Source: a virus. From it: 32,960 nt of DNA. The position numbers and the translations under genes were made by a program. How positions within the stretch are numbered: the first letter of the stretch is position 1; each line of letters starts with the position of its first letter. Location: positions 1 to 32,960 of IMG/VR virus record IMGVR_UViG_3300017991_000278; one strand, given 5' to 3'. Shown piece by piece: positions 15,494-23,395 of the stretch. Below the pieces are notes generated by a model. That model was not told the DNA's origin. It was given only the letters and a program-made list of their open reading frames with translations, and did no database searches.

Positions 15494-16324
15494 ATGAGTA
15501 ACAAAGTGAACAGAAAAAAGAAGAAGCGGAAGCTCGCTCTGAGCGTGGACGTCTTCATCAACTTCTCCACCCTGAACAAACTCCACCAACTCATGCAGGC
15601 GGCGAGCGGTAAGGGCACAACGGCCTTCGGCAAACTGTGGAAGCTCACGGAACTGATGGAGGGCCTGCCCGGATACTACCAGAACCCCATCAACGGGAGC
15701 AAGATTTGGGGAGTGGACAAGGACCGCCCCGATATCGTGGACGGGGTGGAAGTCGGATACCAGCGCCTGCTGGAGGAAGACGGCAAGAGCATTATGCGCG
15801 GCTGCACCTGGCGCATTCCGAAGTACCTCATTGCCCTGATCTGGACGGAAGTCCTCGAACCCATCCTCAAGAGTCCCAACGAGCGGGCCTTCACCACGGA
15901 CACGGCCATCAGAGAAGTCTGCGAGGCCTTCGCTGACTACGGCCTGATGGATCTGTGGAACTCCTCTGTCCACGTTCTCAGCGACATGGTGGGCGACAAC
16001 GAGGAAGGGATGGGAGCGGATGAAATCTTCGAACTCTCCCATGCCGAACTCATGGCCCTATGCGATCAGCATGAGGTTCCACGAGCGGGGACGGAAAGCG
16101 AAGAGCGGCTGATCACCCTCATCCTCATGCACGAGAACGGATACAGCATGACGGAGGAAGAGGCTCAGGCCGTGATCAACGACCAGAACAAGGAAGAGGA
16201 CGAAGAGGAGGAGGAAGCGGAAGAGGACAAACCCGCCCCCTCCATCACGGGAAAGGATCAGACTCCTCCTCCCGAGATCAAACCCAACCCCATCAAGGAA
16301 GCCGTGGAGACGGCTAAAGGATAA
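15494..16324 (+). CDS. Unknown 276-aa phage protein with acidic C-terminal tail
   Basis: No recognised family. A basic start (VNRKKKKRKL) is followed by a helical body of about 170 residues containing a Trp-rich middle (GSKIWGVDKDRPDI; CTWRIPKYLIALIWTEV). Residues about 175-225 (ADEIFELSHAELMALCDQHEV...ERLITLILMHENGYS) have the shape of a SAP-like helix-extended-helix. The last 60 residues are an acidic stretch and a proline-rich tail. The ATG has AAGGGAGCACCGA directly before it. It sits between the fibre gene and a zinc-ribbon gene; the role is unknown, possibly an assembly factor. Confidence 0.65.
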   Translation: MSNKVNRKKKKRKLALSVDVFINFSTLNKLHQLMQAASGKGTTAFGKLWKLTELMEGLPGYYQNPINGSKIWGVDKDRPDIVDGVEVGYQRLLEEDGKSIMRGCTWRIPKYLIALIWTEVLEPILKSPNERAFTTDTAIREVCEAFADYGLMDLWNSSVHVLSDMVGDNEEGMGADEIFELSHAELMALCDQHEVPRAGTESEERLITLILMHENGYSMTEEEAQAVINDQNKEEDEEEEEAEEDKPAPSITGKDQTPPPEIKPNPIKEAVETAKG

Positions 16325-16329
16325 CGCCC

Positions 16330-16674
16330 ATGCAGAAGCTGACGAAACTGCCGGTGATCAAACGGTCAGAAGTGGCGACGAGGCACCGATGCCCCGCCTG
16401 TGCGGGACACCTTCGAGCACTCGGCACCTTCGATCCGAAGACCAACGTCAAGACGGTCGAGGGATTCATCTGCCAGAACCACAAATGCCCGAAGAAGGTT
16501 CTCCAGCCCTACCTGGCCCTTGGGATCACTCAGTTCAAGGATCACCCGAAGCCGTCAGCCAAGCACATCAAGAGAGCAGAAGCATTGATGAAACACCATC
16601 AGGAGAGAGTGGAGCAGAAGCCGGTCATCTCCCTTGAGGCAAAAGAAATCGACGAAGGAAAGGAACTGCTTTGA
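16330..16674 (+). CDS. Zinc-ribbon protein of unknown role
   Basis: A 114-aa protein with CPAC at residues 21-24 and CQNHKC about 25 residues later, a four-cysteine zinc-ribbon arrangement. The C-terminal half is helical, with Lys, His and Glu. It begins five bases after the previous stop, in operon style. Zinc ribbons of this type are common in phage genomes but say little about function; RNA, DNA or protein binding are all possible. Confidence 0.65.
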   Translation: MQKLTKLPVIKRSEVATRHRCPACAGHLRALGTFDPKTNVKTVEGFICQNHKCPKKVLQPYLALGITQFKDHPKPSAKHIKRAEALMKHHQERVEQKPVISLEAKEIDEGKELL

Positions 16675-16767
16675 CCCGGGACCGGGGGAGGGGGGCCATT
16701 GCCGAGGTGGACCGGTGCTCCCGCTGGAGCTTTGGCTTTCCCTCACTTTAACAGAGAGGTGAACGAG

Positions 16768-17001
16768 ATGGACCTGAGAAGAAAAGTGCAGGCAAGCAAG
16801 GTGAAACTCGCGGACATGGGCAAGGTGGTATCAGTCCATAACGTCTGGGCGGATCTCAGGACCAATGATCCTGAATGCTGGGATGTGGACCGGGTGGAAG
16901 TGGCCCGTGCCTTTCTCACGTCCATCGGACGGGTTGTGACCAGGGACACGGAAGTGAAGATTGTGCGCCCGGTCGAGGACAAAAAAATGGAAGACATTTA
17001 A
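16768..17001 (+). CDS. Small conserved-looking protein of unknown function
   Basis: A 77-aa protein from ATG 16768, which has AGAGAGGTG upstream; a longer frame from 16699 has no ribosome site and starts in GC-rich noncoding-looking DNA. The sequence is of mixed composition, probably a small alpha/beta domain (LADMGKVVSVHNVWADL; EVARAFLTSIGRVV). No motif identifies it. The 93-nt stretch before it holds a short inverted repeat (GCTCC/GGAGC) but no convincing terminator. Confidence 0.55.
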   Translation: MDLRRKVQASKVKLADMGKVVSVHNVWADLRTNDPECWDVDRVEVARAFLTSIGRVVTRDTEVKIVRPVEDKKMEDI

Positions 17002-17012
17002 GGAGCACCGAA

Positions 17013-17519
17013 ATGGAACCAAAACCGGGAATCAAGACTACCGAATTCTGGATCGCGCTCATCGTGATCATCGTGGCGAATGTCTTCATGTTCGCTTCCC
17101 CATCCATTGCGGAGAAGTTCCCTGAGAATGAGACGCTTCAGACCATTTTCGTTCTCGGGGGTGTCATCGCCGGGGCACTGGCAAACGTGTTGATCGGTCT
17201 TGGCTGGATCGTCAAGCGGTCCCATGTGAAGAGCGACCATGCCGCAGCGGACGTGATGAAGAAGAACGGGAACGGCGGTTTCGCCCACCCTTTGGCCTTA
17301 CTCATCCTTGGTCTGCTGGCCTTGGCTTTCTTGACGATGTCGTCCGGATGCACCGTGCAAGACTCCTGGATCAAAGCCAACGAAGCGACCTATCAGGCTG
17401 TGGTTCCGGAGTTCATGGATTACGTCAATGCCGATCCGAAGCTGGACAAGGACCAGAAAAGACGGCGGAAGATCACCTGTGATGCGTGGTGGAGGGATAT
17501 CCAAAAATGGAAGGAATAG
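17013..17519 (+). CDS. Holin-like membrane protein fused in frame to a lipoprotein-like C-terminus
   Basis: A 168-aa protein starting at ATG 17013 after AAGGAGCACCGAA. Residues 12-29 and 43-66 are strong transmembrane segments with a short loop and a charged tail, holin-like. Residues 82-113 then look like a separate lipoprotein signal: a basic N-region (MKKN), hydrophobic core (LALLILGLLALAFL) and SSGC with Cys113. Residues 114-168 (DSWIKANEATYQAVVPEF...DPKLDKDQKRRR) match a small lipoprotein type frequent near phage lysis genes. The ATG at 17256 (Met82) could yield the lipoprotein alone, though its ribosome site is weak. Lysis or membrane role inferred; the lipobox is imperfect (Ser at -3). 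Confidence 0.65.
   Translation: MEPKPGIKTTEFWIALIVIIVANVFMFASPSIAEKFPENETLQTIFVLGGVIAGALANVLIGLGWIVKRSHVKSDHAAADVMKKNGNGGFAHPLALLILGLLALAFLTMSSGCTVQDSWIKANEATYQAVVPEFMDYVNADPKLDKDQKRRRKITCDAWWRDIQKWKE
17256..17519 (+). CDS. Possible internally started lipoprotein (87 aa)
   Basis: An in-frame ATG (codon 82 of the longer gene) opens a product with a classic lipoprotein export signal and a hydrophilic mature part starting at Cys32 of this form. AGCGGACGTG precedes it, a poor ribosome site. It is given separately because the N-terminus resembles a natural signal peptide more than an internal linker. It is not certain that it is made. Confidence 0.35.
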   Translation: MKKNGNGGFAHPLALLILGLLALAFLTMSSGCTVQDSWIKANEATYQAVVPEFMDYVNADPKLDKDQKRRRKITCDAWWRDIQKWKE

Positions 17520-17803
17520 ACCTCGAAAAGACGTTTCTCGACGCGGCGACCGATGCCCTCCGCAACCTACAGGGACAGGTGACGCCCCAGGATGTCGAGA
17601 ACCTGGAATACCTGGCCCAGGATATGCCCAAGCTTCTGATCGCCAAGATGCAGGGCAAGGACGTGGAGCGCGAAATCGGCTTCAACCGCGCTTCCCTTGC
17701 CCATTACTCTTCGGCTGCTCAGAAGGTGGTGATTGACACCTTTATCGAAACCGTGAAGGACGTGGCGCTGAAACTCGGGGCCGCGATCCTCGGGAGCCTC
17801 TGA
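17507..17803 (+). CDS. Unknown 98-aa helical protein
   Basis: The ATG at 17507 overlaps the end of the holin-like gene, with GGAGGGA about ten bases upstream; the GTG at 17486 is a less likely start. The product is all-helical and amphipathic (LEKTFLDAATDALRNLQGQ; VVIDTFIETVKDVALKLGAAILGSL), ending in a hydrophobic helix. Its TGA overlaps the next ATG (TGATG). It might be a membrane-associated partner of the upstream protein or a small tail factor; no family recognised. Confidence 0.55.
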   Translation: MEGIDLEKTFLDAATDALRNLQGQVTPQDVENLEYLAQDMPKLLIAKMQGKDVEREIGFNRASLAHYSSAAQKVVIDTFIETVKDVALKLGAAILGSL

Positions 17804-18324
17804 TGGGAACAAGCCTCACCATCTGGGAGAAGATCGTGCGCGAGTTTGTGACGCGGTTTGAAGCTCTCACGCTGACGAATCCGGGGGGCGTCTACGATGC
17901 CACCAGGACGGTTCAGCGCGTGACCCGGGACGGTGAGGGGGCCGACATGAAGGTGGAAACGAAGCCTCTGGTGGACATCGACACCACGATGGAACCGGAG
18001 ATCAAGTATATCAACATCGAGCAGGTCCAGGTGATTCATCCGTTATCCATCACGCTCATAGACGACCGGGTTCTCGAGACGCAGGACGAATTCGACAAGA
18101 TGACCATCGCCATGGAGGGGGACATCATCTCGACGGTCTTCACAGACCGGAATGATGATAGGGACGTATCCTGCTACGACCTCACCGAGAACTTGGCGGT
18201 GATCGTCCATCCCGGTCTGACCCGCAGATTTGCAACCAAACTGTACGGCGGGAGCGTTGCCGCTCAAGGCATCTTCCGCGTGCAGTATCGAACGAAGATC
18301 AACGACCCAACGGTCATTGTTTAG
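17803..18324 (+). CDS. Probable tail terminator or head-tail closure protein
   Basis: A 173-aa protein directly before the tail tube gene, the standard position of the tail terminator (lambda gpU-like) that caps the tail and joins it to the head. The N-terminus (TIWEKIVREFVTRFEAL) is a helix and the rest a mix of strands (PEIKYINIEQVQVIHPL; RVQYRTKIND), compatible with an alpha/beta fold. No diagnostic motif is visible, so the call is mainly positional. Translation is coupled to the preceding gene by TGATG. Confidence 0.5.
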   Translation: MGTSLTIWEKIVREFVTRFEALTLTNPGGVYDATRTVQRVTRDGEGADMKVETKPLVDIDTTMEPEIKYINIEQVQVIHPLSITLIDDRVLETQDEFDKMTIAMEGDIISTVFTDRNDDRDVSCYDLTENLAVIVHPGLTRRFATKLYGGSVAAQGIFRVQYRTKINDPTVIV

Positions 18325-18335
18325 GAGAAGCAAGG

Positions 18336-19289
18336 ATGATCAATCAACTGACCCAGCTCGTGATGAAGGTCGAGACAGCAACGGAGGGCTTCGCAGGAAC
18401 CGGCGCGACTGGCATCGGTGGATCGAACGCCATTCTTTGCGAAGACCTGGATTTTCAGACAGAGGTTTCCAAGCATGAGCGGAATGCGATGCAGGAGACG
18501 CTTTCCAAGCTTCCCGCCGTGATGGGATCGCGGCTCGGCAAGGTCACGGGCAAGGTAGCTCTGATCGGCCTGACCGGGACGACGGGAGCCCCTGAGTACG
18601 AACCCATTCTTCTGTGCTGTGGGCACGAGGTCACGGGTTCGACCTACAAGGAATACACCCCCCACTCCGGAGATCCCAATGCTCTCGGGACTTCCTACAC
18701 GGTGAAATTTCACCGGAACGGGAAGATCCTGTATCTGATCGGATGCCGGGGTGATGGGAAGTTCGTCTTCGAAGTATCGAAGCCCTGGTACTACGAATTC
18801 GAGATATGGGGACCGATCTACTCCTTCGCAGACGGTGCCCTCCAGGGGAGCACGTCTTACCTCAGACGGCAACCTCTCGCCTTCCAGAACTGCGCCACAG
18901 ATTTCACCATCGGCGGATATAAGGCCCTCATCTCCAAGTGGGAGATCGCCACGGGGAACAAGCTGGGCGTGCGGACCGATCCGAACGCGGCATCAGGCAT
19001 CCGCTCCGTCATCATTGGCGATCGAAACGTGATGGGATCTCTTGATCCCGAGCAGATCACGGGTGTGACCGCAGCCGACTGGTATGACCTGATGATCGAC
19101 GAAACCGAGCGGGAGGTGGTGGCACAACTCGGAGCCACGGACCGGAACAAGGTCAAGATGACGGTCCCGAAGACGCAGTTCACCTCCCACGGCTCCGGTG
19201 ATCGTGACGGCGTTGCGGTCGCGGAGACGGAGAACAAGATCAATATGGATTCAGCAGCGGGCGATGAGTACGTCTTCCGCGTGTACTAA
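18336..19289 (+). CDS. Major tail tube protein
   Basis: A 317-aa protein rich in beta strands, just before the frameshifted chaperone genes, as in lambda (V before G/T). Features: an N-terminal region followed by SRLGKVTGKVALIGLTGTTGAPEYEPILLCCGHEV, the 'sG-i-v-i-l' strands and domain pattern typical of siphophage tube proteins, and a long loop (GDPNALGTSYTVKFHRNGKILYLIGCRGDGKF). Hexamer rings of this protein would stack to form the tail. The ribosome site TAGGAGAAGCAAGG overlaps the previous stop. Confidence 0.82.
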   Translation: MINQLTQLVMKVETATEGFAGTGATGIGGSNAILCEDLDFQTEVSKHERNAMQETLSKLPAVMGSRLGKVTGKVALIGLTGTTGAPEYEPILLCCGHEVTGSTYKEYTPHSGDPNALGTSYTVKFHRNGKILYLIGCRGDGKFVFEVSKPWYYEFEIWGPIYSFADGALQGSTSYLRRQPLAFQNCATDFTIGGYKALISKWEIATGNKLGVRTDPNAASGIRSVIIGDRNVMGSLDPEQITGVTAADWYDLMIDETEREVVAQLGATDRNKVKMTVPKTQFTSHGSGDRDGVAVAETENKINMDSAAGDEYVFRVY

Positions 19290-19327
19290 GCACTGAAATA
19301 CAAGGGCACCGATTTAAGGAGAGCACC

Positions 19328-19762
19328 ATGGTGGTGGCAAATTCACCGAACGACATTGAGGACGTGGTCCTTCCGACTGACGATCCGGAAGATCCGACCA
19401 TCTTCGAGATGCGCTTTCTCAAGCATCAGGAACAGCGGAATCTTGATCGCTTCATTGAAGCGGCTACGGCTTATTCCGACGCAATCACGGGGGCCATGGC
19501 CAAGAAGAAGAGCTTCGAGGAATTGATGGTCAGCACTGACTTCATTGAAGCCACGATTGGAAAACCCGGGAAACCTATTGCCCTTGTCGGGTGGAGGAAT
19601 TTCAAGAACGCGGACGGGGAGGAGATCGAGTTCAACAAGAGCACCTATCTCGACTATCTGCCCGGGGACGTGAAGCTGTTTCTCGCTATGCACGTCTTCA
19701 GCCGGAACCGCCTGGGGGTGGCATCAAAAAAATCCTCGTCCTCGGAGCCTTCGTCAGCGTAA
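19328..19762 (+). CDS. Tail assembly chaperone, short form (lambda gpG-like)
   Basis: A 144-aa protein placed between tube and tape-measure genes, ending at TAA 19760-19762 after the short serine-rich tail KKSSSSEPSSA. The body (residues 1-130) is helical and acidic, and fits the G-type chaperone that coats the tape measure during assembly. AAGGAGAGCACC lies directly before the ATG. Near its 3' end the A7 run allows a -1 shift into the overlapping frame, giving the longer form. Confidence 0.8.
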   Translation: MVVANSPNDIEDVVLPTDDPEDPTIFEMRFLKHQEQRNLDRFIEAATAYSDAITGAMAKKKSFEELMVSTDFIEATIGKPGKPIALVGWRNFKNADGEEIEFNKSTYLDYLPGDVKLFLAMHVFSRNRLGVASKKSSSSEPSSA

Positions 19763-20115
19763 AGCGCAAGCTGTATGAATGCTCTGCCTGTGAGCGGCAA
19801 TCGAGGACGGAGAAAGCAAAGGGAGAGCTCACGCTTCAGGAGATGCGGGGATGCAAGGCAGAACCCATCAATCCGATAGAAATCAACACTTGGCCGGAAT
19901 ATGTGGGTGGCGGGTATATCGAGCGGTGCCCCATGGCCCTGCTTCGGGAGTGCCCATGGTGGAAGGATTTTGTCTACGCCTACAACTTTTTGAAGGCGGG
20001 ATACGGGCTTCCTGTTGCTGGGGGGATGCAGGATCAAGCGGCTCTCTTCATCCAGGCGGTGGACTTCTTTGACGCAGAACTCGCGCAGTATGACAAGAAG
20101 GCAAGCGATAAATGA
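19328..20115 (+). CDS. Tail assembly chaperone, -1 frameshift fusion (gpGT-like)
   Basis: Join of 19328-19732 with 19732-20115: 135 residues of the short form, then 127 from the -1 frame (ILVLGAFVSVKRKLYEC...DAELAQYDKKASDK), 262 in all. The second frame has no good start of its own near 19735, is strongly protein-like (YVGGGYIERCPMALLRECPWW) and ends by overlapping the tape-measure ATG. This copies the lambda G/GT arrangement, where a small fraction of ribosomes shift to make a chaperone that recruits tube protein to the tape measure. Cysteines in CSACERQ are notable. Confidence 0.85.
19714..19732 (+). promoter_or_regulatory. -1 ribosomal frameshift site with upstream Shine-Dalgarno-like element
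   Basis: The heptamer A AAA AAA (19726-19732) is in phase with the zero-frame codons (TCA AAA AAA TCC), allowing both tRNAs to re-pair in the -1 frame (AAA AAA ATC). GGGGGTGG at 19714-19721, a near match to the ribosome-binding consensus, sits a few bases upstream where it could stimulate shifting, as in dnaX. I see no strong pseudoknot by eye. Confidence 0.85.
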
Positions 20116-22085
20116 GCGATGAGATTTTAGTCCAGGTAAAGCTTGAAGACCTCATGTCGGGAAAATGGAAGACCTTGGCCGATAAGACCAAGACCCAGAC
20201 CTCCCGAATGAGAAAGACCATTGACAAGGTCAAGGCGTCCGTCTTTTCGCTCAAGGGGGCCGTTATCGGTCTAGGTGCGGCCTTCGCCGCTCGAGCCGGG
20301 TTCAATCTGGCCAAGTCCTTTGTCGATACTGCCGCCTCTGTGGAGCAGATGCAGATCCGCCTTCGCATCCTCCTGGGGGACGTTGAGGAAGCGAATATCC
20401 TCTTTGAAGATCTCGCCACGTTTGCGGGCAAGGTTCCCTTTGAACTCCAGGAGATCATGCAGTCAGCCACGATGCTGGCCGGGGTTCTGAAGGGTGGGCG
20501 TGCAGAGGTTATGGATTGGATGCCCTTGATCGCTGACCTGGCCGGTGCAATCGGCCTCTCCTTCCAGGAGACGGCGGAGCAAGTCCAGCGCATGATGAGC
20601 GCGGGCGCGGCATCTGCTGATCGGTTCAGGGAACGCGGTGTGCTTGCCATGCTTGGCTTCAAGGCTGGTGTCTCCTACAGCGCGGAGGAGACTAAGCAGA
20701 AGCTCGTGGACGAATGGAACAAAGCCGGGTCCAAGTTCAAGGGCGGTGCGGCTGACATGGCCGATTCATGGAACGGCAAGATCAGCATGATCAAGGATGC
20801 GTGGTTCCAATTCCAGAGGGCAGTGATCAAGACACCCGTGTTCGAGAGGCTGAAGAAAGGCCTTGACGATGTAATCGCCCGTATAGACGAGATGAAGAAA
20901 TCGGGGGATCTTGAGCGATTTGCAGAGGGAGCACGGGCGGCATTCGTGACAGCCGCTGAGGGAGCCATTCGATTAGCCCAGGGGATCGGAGTTCTCACTT
21001 TAGCCTTCAAGGGGATGGGTAGGACATTTGATCTCAATAAGCTGGACAGGATGGACGGCTACATGCGGGGCCTAGAAGCTCGCATGGGGACGGTTAGAAA
21101 CGCGATCAATGCCCTTCGCAAAGGGTCTGAAGATGTTCCATGGAGCGCGTCAAATCAAGCAGCGATTTTGAAACTACAAGGTGAACTGAAGAAGATGGAA
21201 GCCGAATACAGGCGGTTTCATGTCATCTTTGAAAAGACAATAGAGTCAGAGCAAGATTCAAAGGATTCTTCAGAATCCCTAGCTCAAGCAATTTCAATGC
21301 TGAATGATATCGTCAAAGATAACACCAAAGCAGCAGACGATAACGCTAAGGCCGTGAAAAAGGAGGGGGAAACATACTATACCGCTTATAGCGATATTGA
21401 GAAAGCCGCAATCAAAGCTCAAAGGGCTAATAAGGCGATAGAAGATGCAAGAAAGACGGCGGCGCTTCGAGCCAAAACCCTCAGTGATGCACAACTATCT
21501 GCAAAAGCGATCCAGGATGAAGTGAAAGCCACTACGGATCTCGCGGCAGAACAAGAGCGCGTAATGGCCAACCAGGAAACCCTCCGAGCTTCCTACCAGG
21601 CAATCGGGGGCACCCTCAAGAACAACGTCCTGAACGTCATTGATCAGGCCTTCGAAGGCACCGTCAACTGGCGCGAGCAGGTGCGCGGACTCCTCAAAGA
21701 TCTCGCCAAGACCGCGATCAAGAACGTGGTCAATCTCGGCTTCTCCGCTATTGGACTGGCAGAGGGCGGCGTCCTCCCCAAGGGCATGGGACCGCTCATG
21801 CCGATGCGGGGATACGCCGAAGGCGGGCCGATTGTAGACACCCCTCATGTGGCCATGGTGGGCGAAGGCGGCGGGGCTGAAGCCGTGGTCCCCCTTACCC
21901 GTGGCCGGAAGATCCCCGTCGAGGGAGGGGGAGGAAAGAACATCAACATCAGCATGAACGTGAACGCCTTCGACTCTAAATCCTTCGCGGATCGGCTTCC
22001 CGAAATGAAAGAGAGCATCATGGCAATCCTCCTCGAGGCCAGTGAAGAGAACCCGGCCTTTATGAATAGCATTCTGGCGATCTAA
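20112..22085 (+). CDS. Tape measure protein
   Basis: A 657-aa protein following the chaperones, with an ATGA overlap. The N-terminus is a basic coiled region, then a hydrophobic stretch (residues about 48-66), TAASVEQMQIRLRILLGDVEEA and the FQETAEQVQRMMSAGAASADRFRERG segment seen in many tape measures. The C-terminal part has GLAEGGVLPKG, GYAEGGPIVDTPHVAMVGEGG and AEAVVPLTRGRKIPV, the typical end signature. It sets tail length and is ejected with DNA. At roughly 0.15 nm per residue the tail would be near 100 nm. The middle (nt about 21050-21540) is visibly AT-richer than the flanks, hinting at exchange. Confidence 0.92.
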   Translation: MSDEILVQVKLEDLMSGKWKTLADKTKTQTSRMRKTIDKVKASVFSLKGAVIGLGAAFAARAGFNLAKSFVDTAASVEQMQIRLRILLGDVEEANILFEDLATFAGKVPFELQEIMQSATMLAGVLKGGRAEVMDWMPLIADLAGAIGLSFQETAEQVQRMMSAGAASADRFRERGVLAMLGFKAGVSYSAEETKQKLVDEWNKAGSKFKGGAADMADSWNGKISMIKDAWFQFQRAVIKTPVFERLKKGLDDVIARIDEMKKSGDLERFAEGARAAFVTAAEGAIRLAQGIGVLTLAFKGMGRTFDLNKLDRMDGYMRGLEARMGTVRNAINALRKGSEDVPWSASNQAAILKLQGELKKMEAEYRRFHVIFEKTIESEQDSKDSSESLAQAISMLNDIVKDNTKAADDNAKAVKKEGETYYTAYSDIEKAAIKAQRANKAIEDARKTAALRAKTLSDAQLSAKAIQDEVKATTDLAAEQERVMANQETLRASYQAIGGTLKNNVLNVIDQAFEGTVNWREQVRGLLKDLAKTAIKNVVNLGFSAIGLAEGGVLPKGMGPLMPMRGYAEGGPIVDTPHVAMVGEGGGAEAVVPLTRGRKIPVEGGGGKNINISMNVNAFDSKSFADRLPEMKESIMAILLEASEENPAFMNSILAI

Positions 22086-22086
22086 C

Positions 22087-22782
22087 ATGGCGGACTTTCC
22101 GACACTTCCGAGCGGCAAAAACTTCGCGGTCTTCCCCATATCAGATAAGCAGGACTATGAGGTCATCTCCACGAAGTACGAATCCGGGGATATCGCTGCG
22201 CGGAATCGCTACGATGCCCCACGCCATAGCCTGAACCTGATCGGTGATTCCATCCCAGAGGCAGACAAGCACGAGATCGAATCATGGATTTTTGAGATGG
22301 GGGCGGCTGAGGAATTTGACTTCACGATGTATGACAAGCAGTTTCCTCCCCGTGGAGCTCCCACGGTTTCATCTACCGCAGGAGGAGCCAAGTCGCTCCG
22401 CACCTATCACATTCAATATTCATGGTATGACAGCGTGGCGGGGACTGACACAACCGCGAGCGAAGAGACGTCCATCGCCGTGCCTGCAAACGAACTCTGC
22501 ACCGTAACCCTTCCGGTCAATTTTCCCAACGGCGTGGACTCGGCCAAGGTGTACGTCGGCGTGGGGGGATCGGGAACAGAGAAATATGAAGACACGATCA
22601 CGACAAATAAGGGTACATGGACGGAACCAACTGGAGCACTTACTCAAGGCGCTGCTCCCGCTTCCTCGATAGATCTCTATCCCAAGCTCACCTTCATCCT
22701 CGATCCCAAGCGTCCCCCCGTCTATACGCGCCTGAATGCAGTGCTATGGCGCATCACGCTCCCCATTATCGAGGTGCTGTGA
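22087..22782 (+). CDS. Minor tail protein (M-like / DUF2460-like) with an inserted beta domain
   Basis: A 231-aa protein right after the tape measure. The N-terminal ~90 residues (FPTLPSGKNFAVFPIS...NLIGDSIPEADKHEIESWIF...FDFTMYDKQFPPRG) and the last ~30 (DLYPKLTFILDPKRPPVYTRLNAVLWRITLPIIEVL) form the usual small tail-tip fold. Residues about 97-195 look like a fibronectin-type beta domain (YHIQYSWYDSV...TVTLPVNFPNGVDSAKVYVG) inserted in between. M-type proteins sit at the distal tail ring. The ATG is just two bases past the previous stop. Confidence 0.72.
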   Translation: MADFPTLPSGKNFAVFPISDKQDYEVISTKYESGDIAARNRYDAPRHSLNLIGDSIPEADKHEIESWIFEMGAAEEFDFTMYDKQFPPRGAPTVSSTAGGAKSLRTYHIQYSWYDSVAGTDTTASEETSIAVPANELCTVTLPVNFPNGVDSAKVYVGVGGSGTEKYEDTITTNKGTWTEPTGALTQGAAPASSIDLYPKLTFILDPKRPPVYTRLNAVLWRITLPIIEVL

Positions 22783-22783
22783 T

Positions 22784-23395
22784 ATGGCCCTCTGCACATT
22801 GGCGAGCGATCTAGTCTCTGAAAAGAATGCTCTGCGTACAAACTCCGCCTTCATGTGGCTTGTTCAGATTTGGGTGGAGATGAGCGGGCCTACCATTCTC
22901 CGATATACCAGCAACGTGAGGGACGTGACTTTTCGGGGAGAGACATGGACTAAAAAGAACATGAAGATATCCCCCCTCCGGGTGGATGGACATGGGAGTA
23001 TCGGCGCGTGGAAGTTCAAGATTGACAACACGGACCGGGTGCTTGCTGCCCATCTCGAGAACGGATATCTGCGCGATATGCCCGTCCTTGTGTACATGGT
23101 CAATTCGAACTATCTCAGCGATTCGTCCAACAATCGACCGGTGCGGACCAAGATCACGAAGGCTGTGATGAACGCTGAAGAGGTAGTTCTGTACACCGGA
23201 TTCTATGACATTCGAAAGGTGCAGGTTCCCCGCATCAAGTATCAACGCTTCTTCTGCGTCAATCCATTCAAGGGAAGGCGCTGCCAATATACGGGCGCAG
23301 AAACCACATGCACAAAGCTTTACGCTCGGTGCGTGGAGTTGGCGAACACGGCGAATATGCTGATCTTCAGGACTATGTCCAGGATTGCCAGATGA
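22784..23395 (+). CDS. Minor tail protein L-like with four-cysteine cluster
   Basis: A 203-aa protein starting at ATG 22784, which has GAGGTG upstream; the in-frame extension to 22736 lies in the previous gene. The C-terminus carries Cys158, Cys167, Cys176 and Cys183 (C-x8-C-x8-C-x6-C) around NPFKGRRCQYTG, close to the lambda gpL pattern, whose cysteines, as I recall, bind an iron-sulfur cluster. The end NTAN...FRTMSRI resembles the usual family ending. It lies between M-like and K/I/J-like genes, as in lambda. Its TGA overlaps the next ATG (ATGA). Confidence 0.8.
   Translation: MALCTLASDLVSEKNALRTNSAFMWLVQIWVEMSGPTILRYTSNVRDVTFRGETWTKKNMKISPLRVDGHGSIGAWKFKIDNTDRVLAAHLENGYLRDMPVLVYMVNSNYLSDSSNNRPVRTKITKAVMNAEEVVLYTGFYDIRKVQVPRIKYQRFFCVNPFKGRRCQYTGAETTCTKLYARCVELANTANMLIFRTMSRIAR

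Noticed and set aside
16675-16767. Possible terminator in the GC-rich gap
   Set aside because: The inverted repeat (GCTCC/GGAGC) is only five base pairs, and the following T-run is broken.
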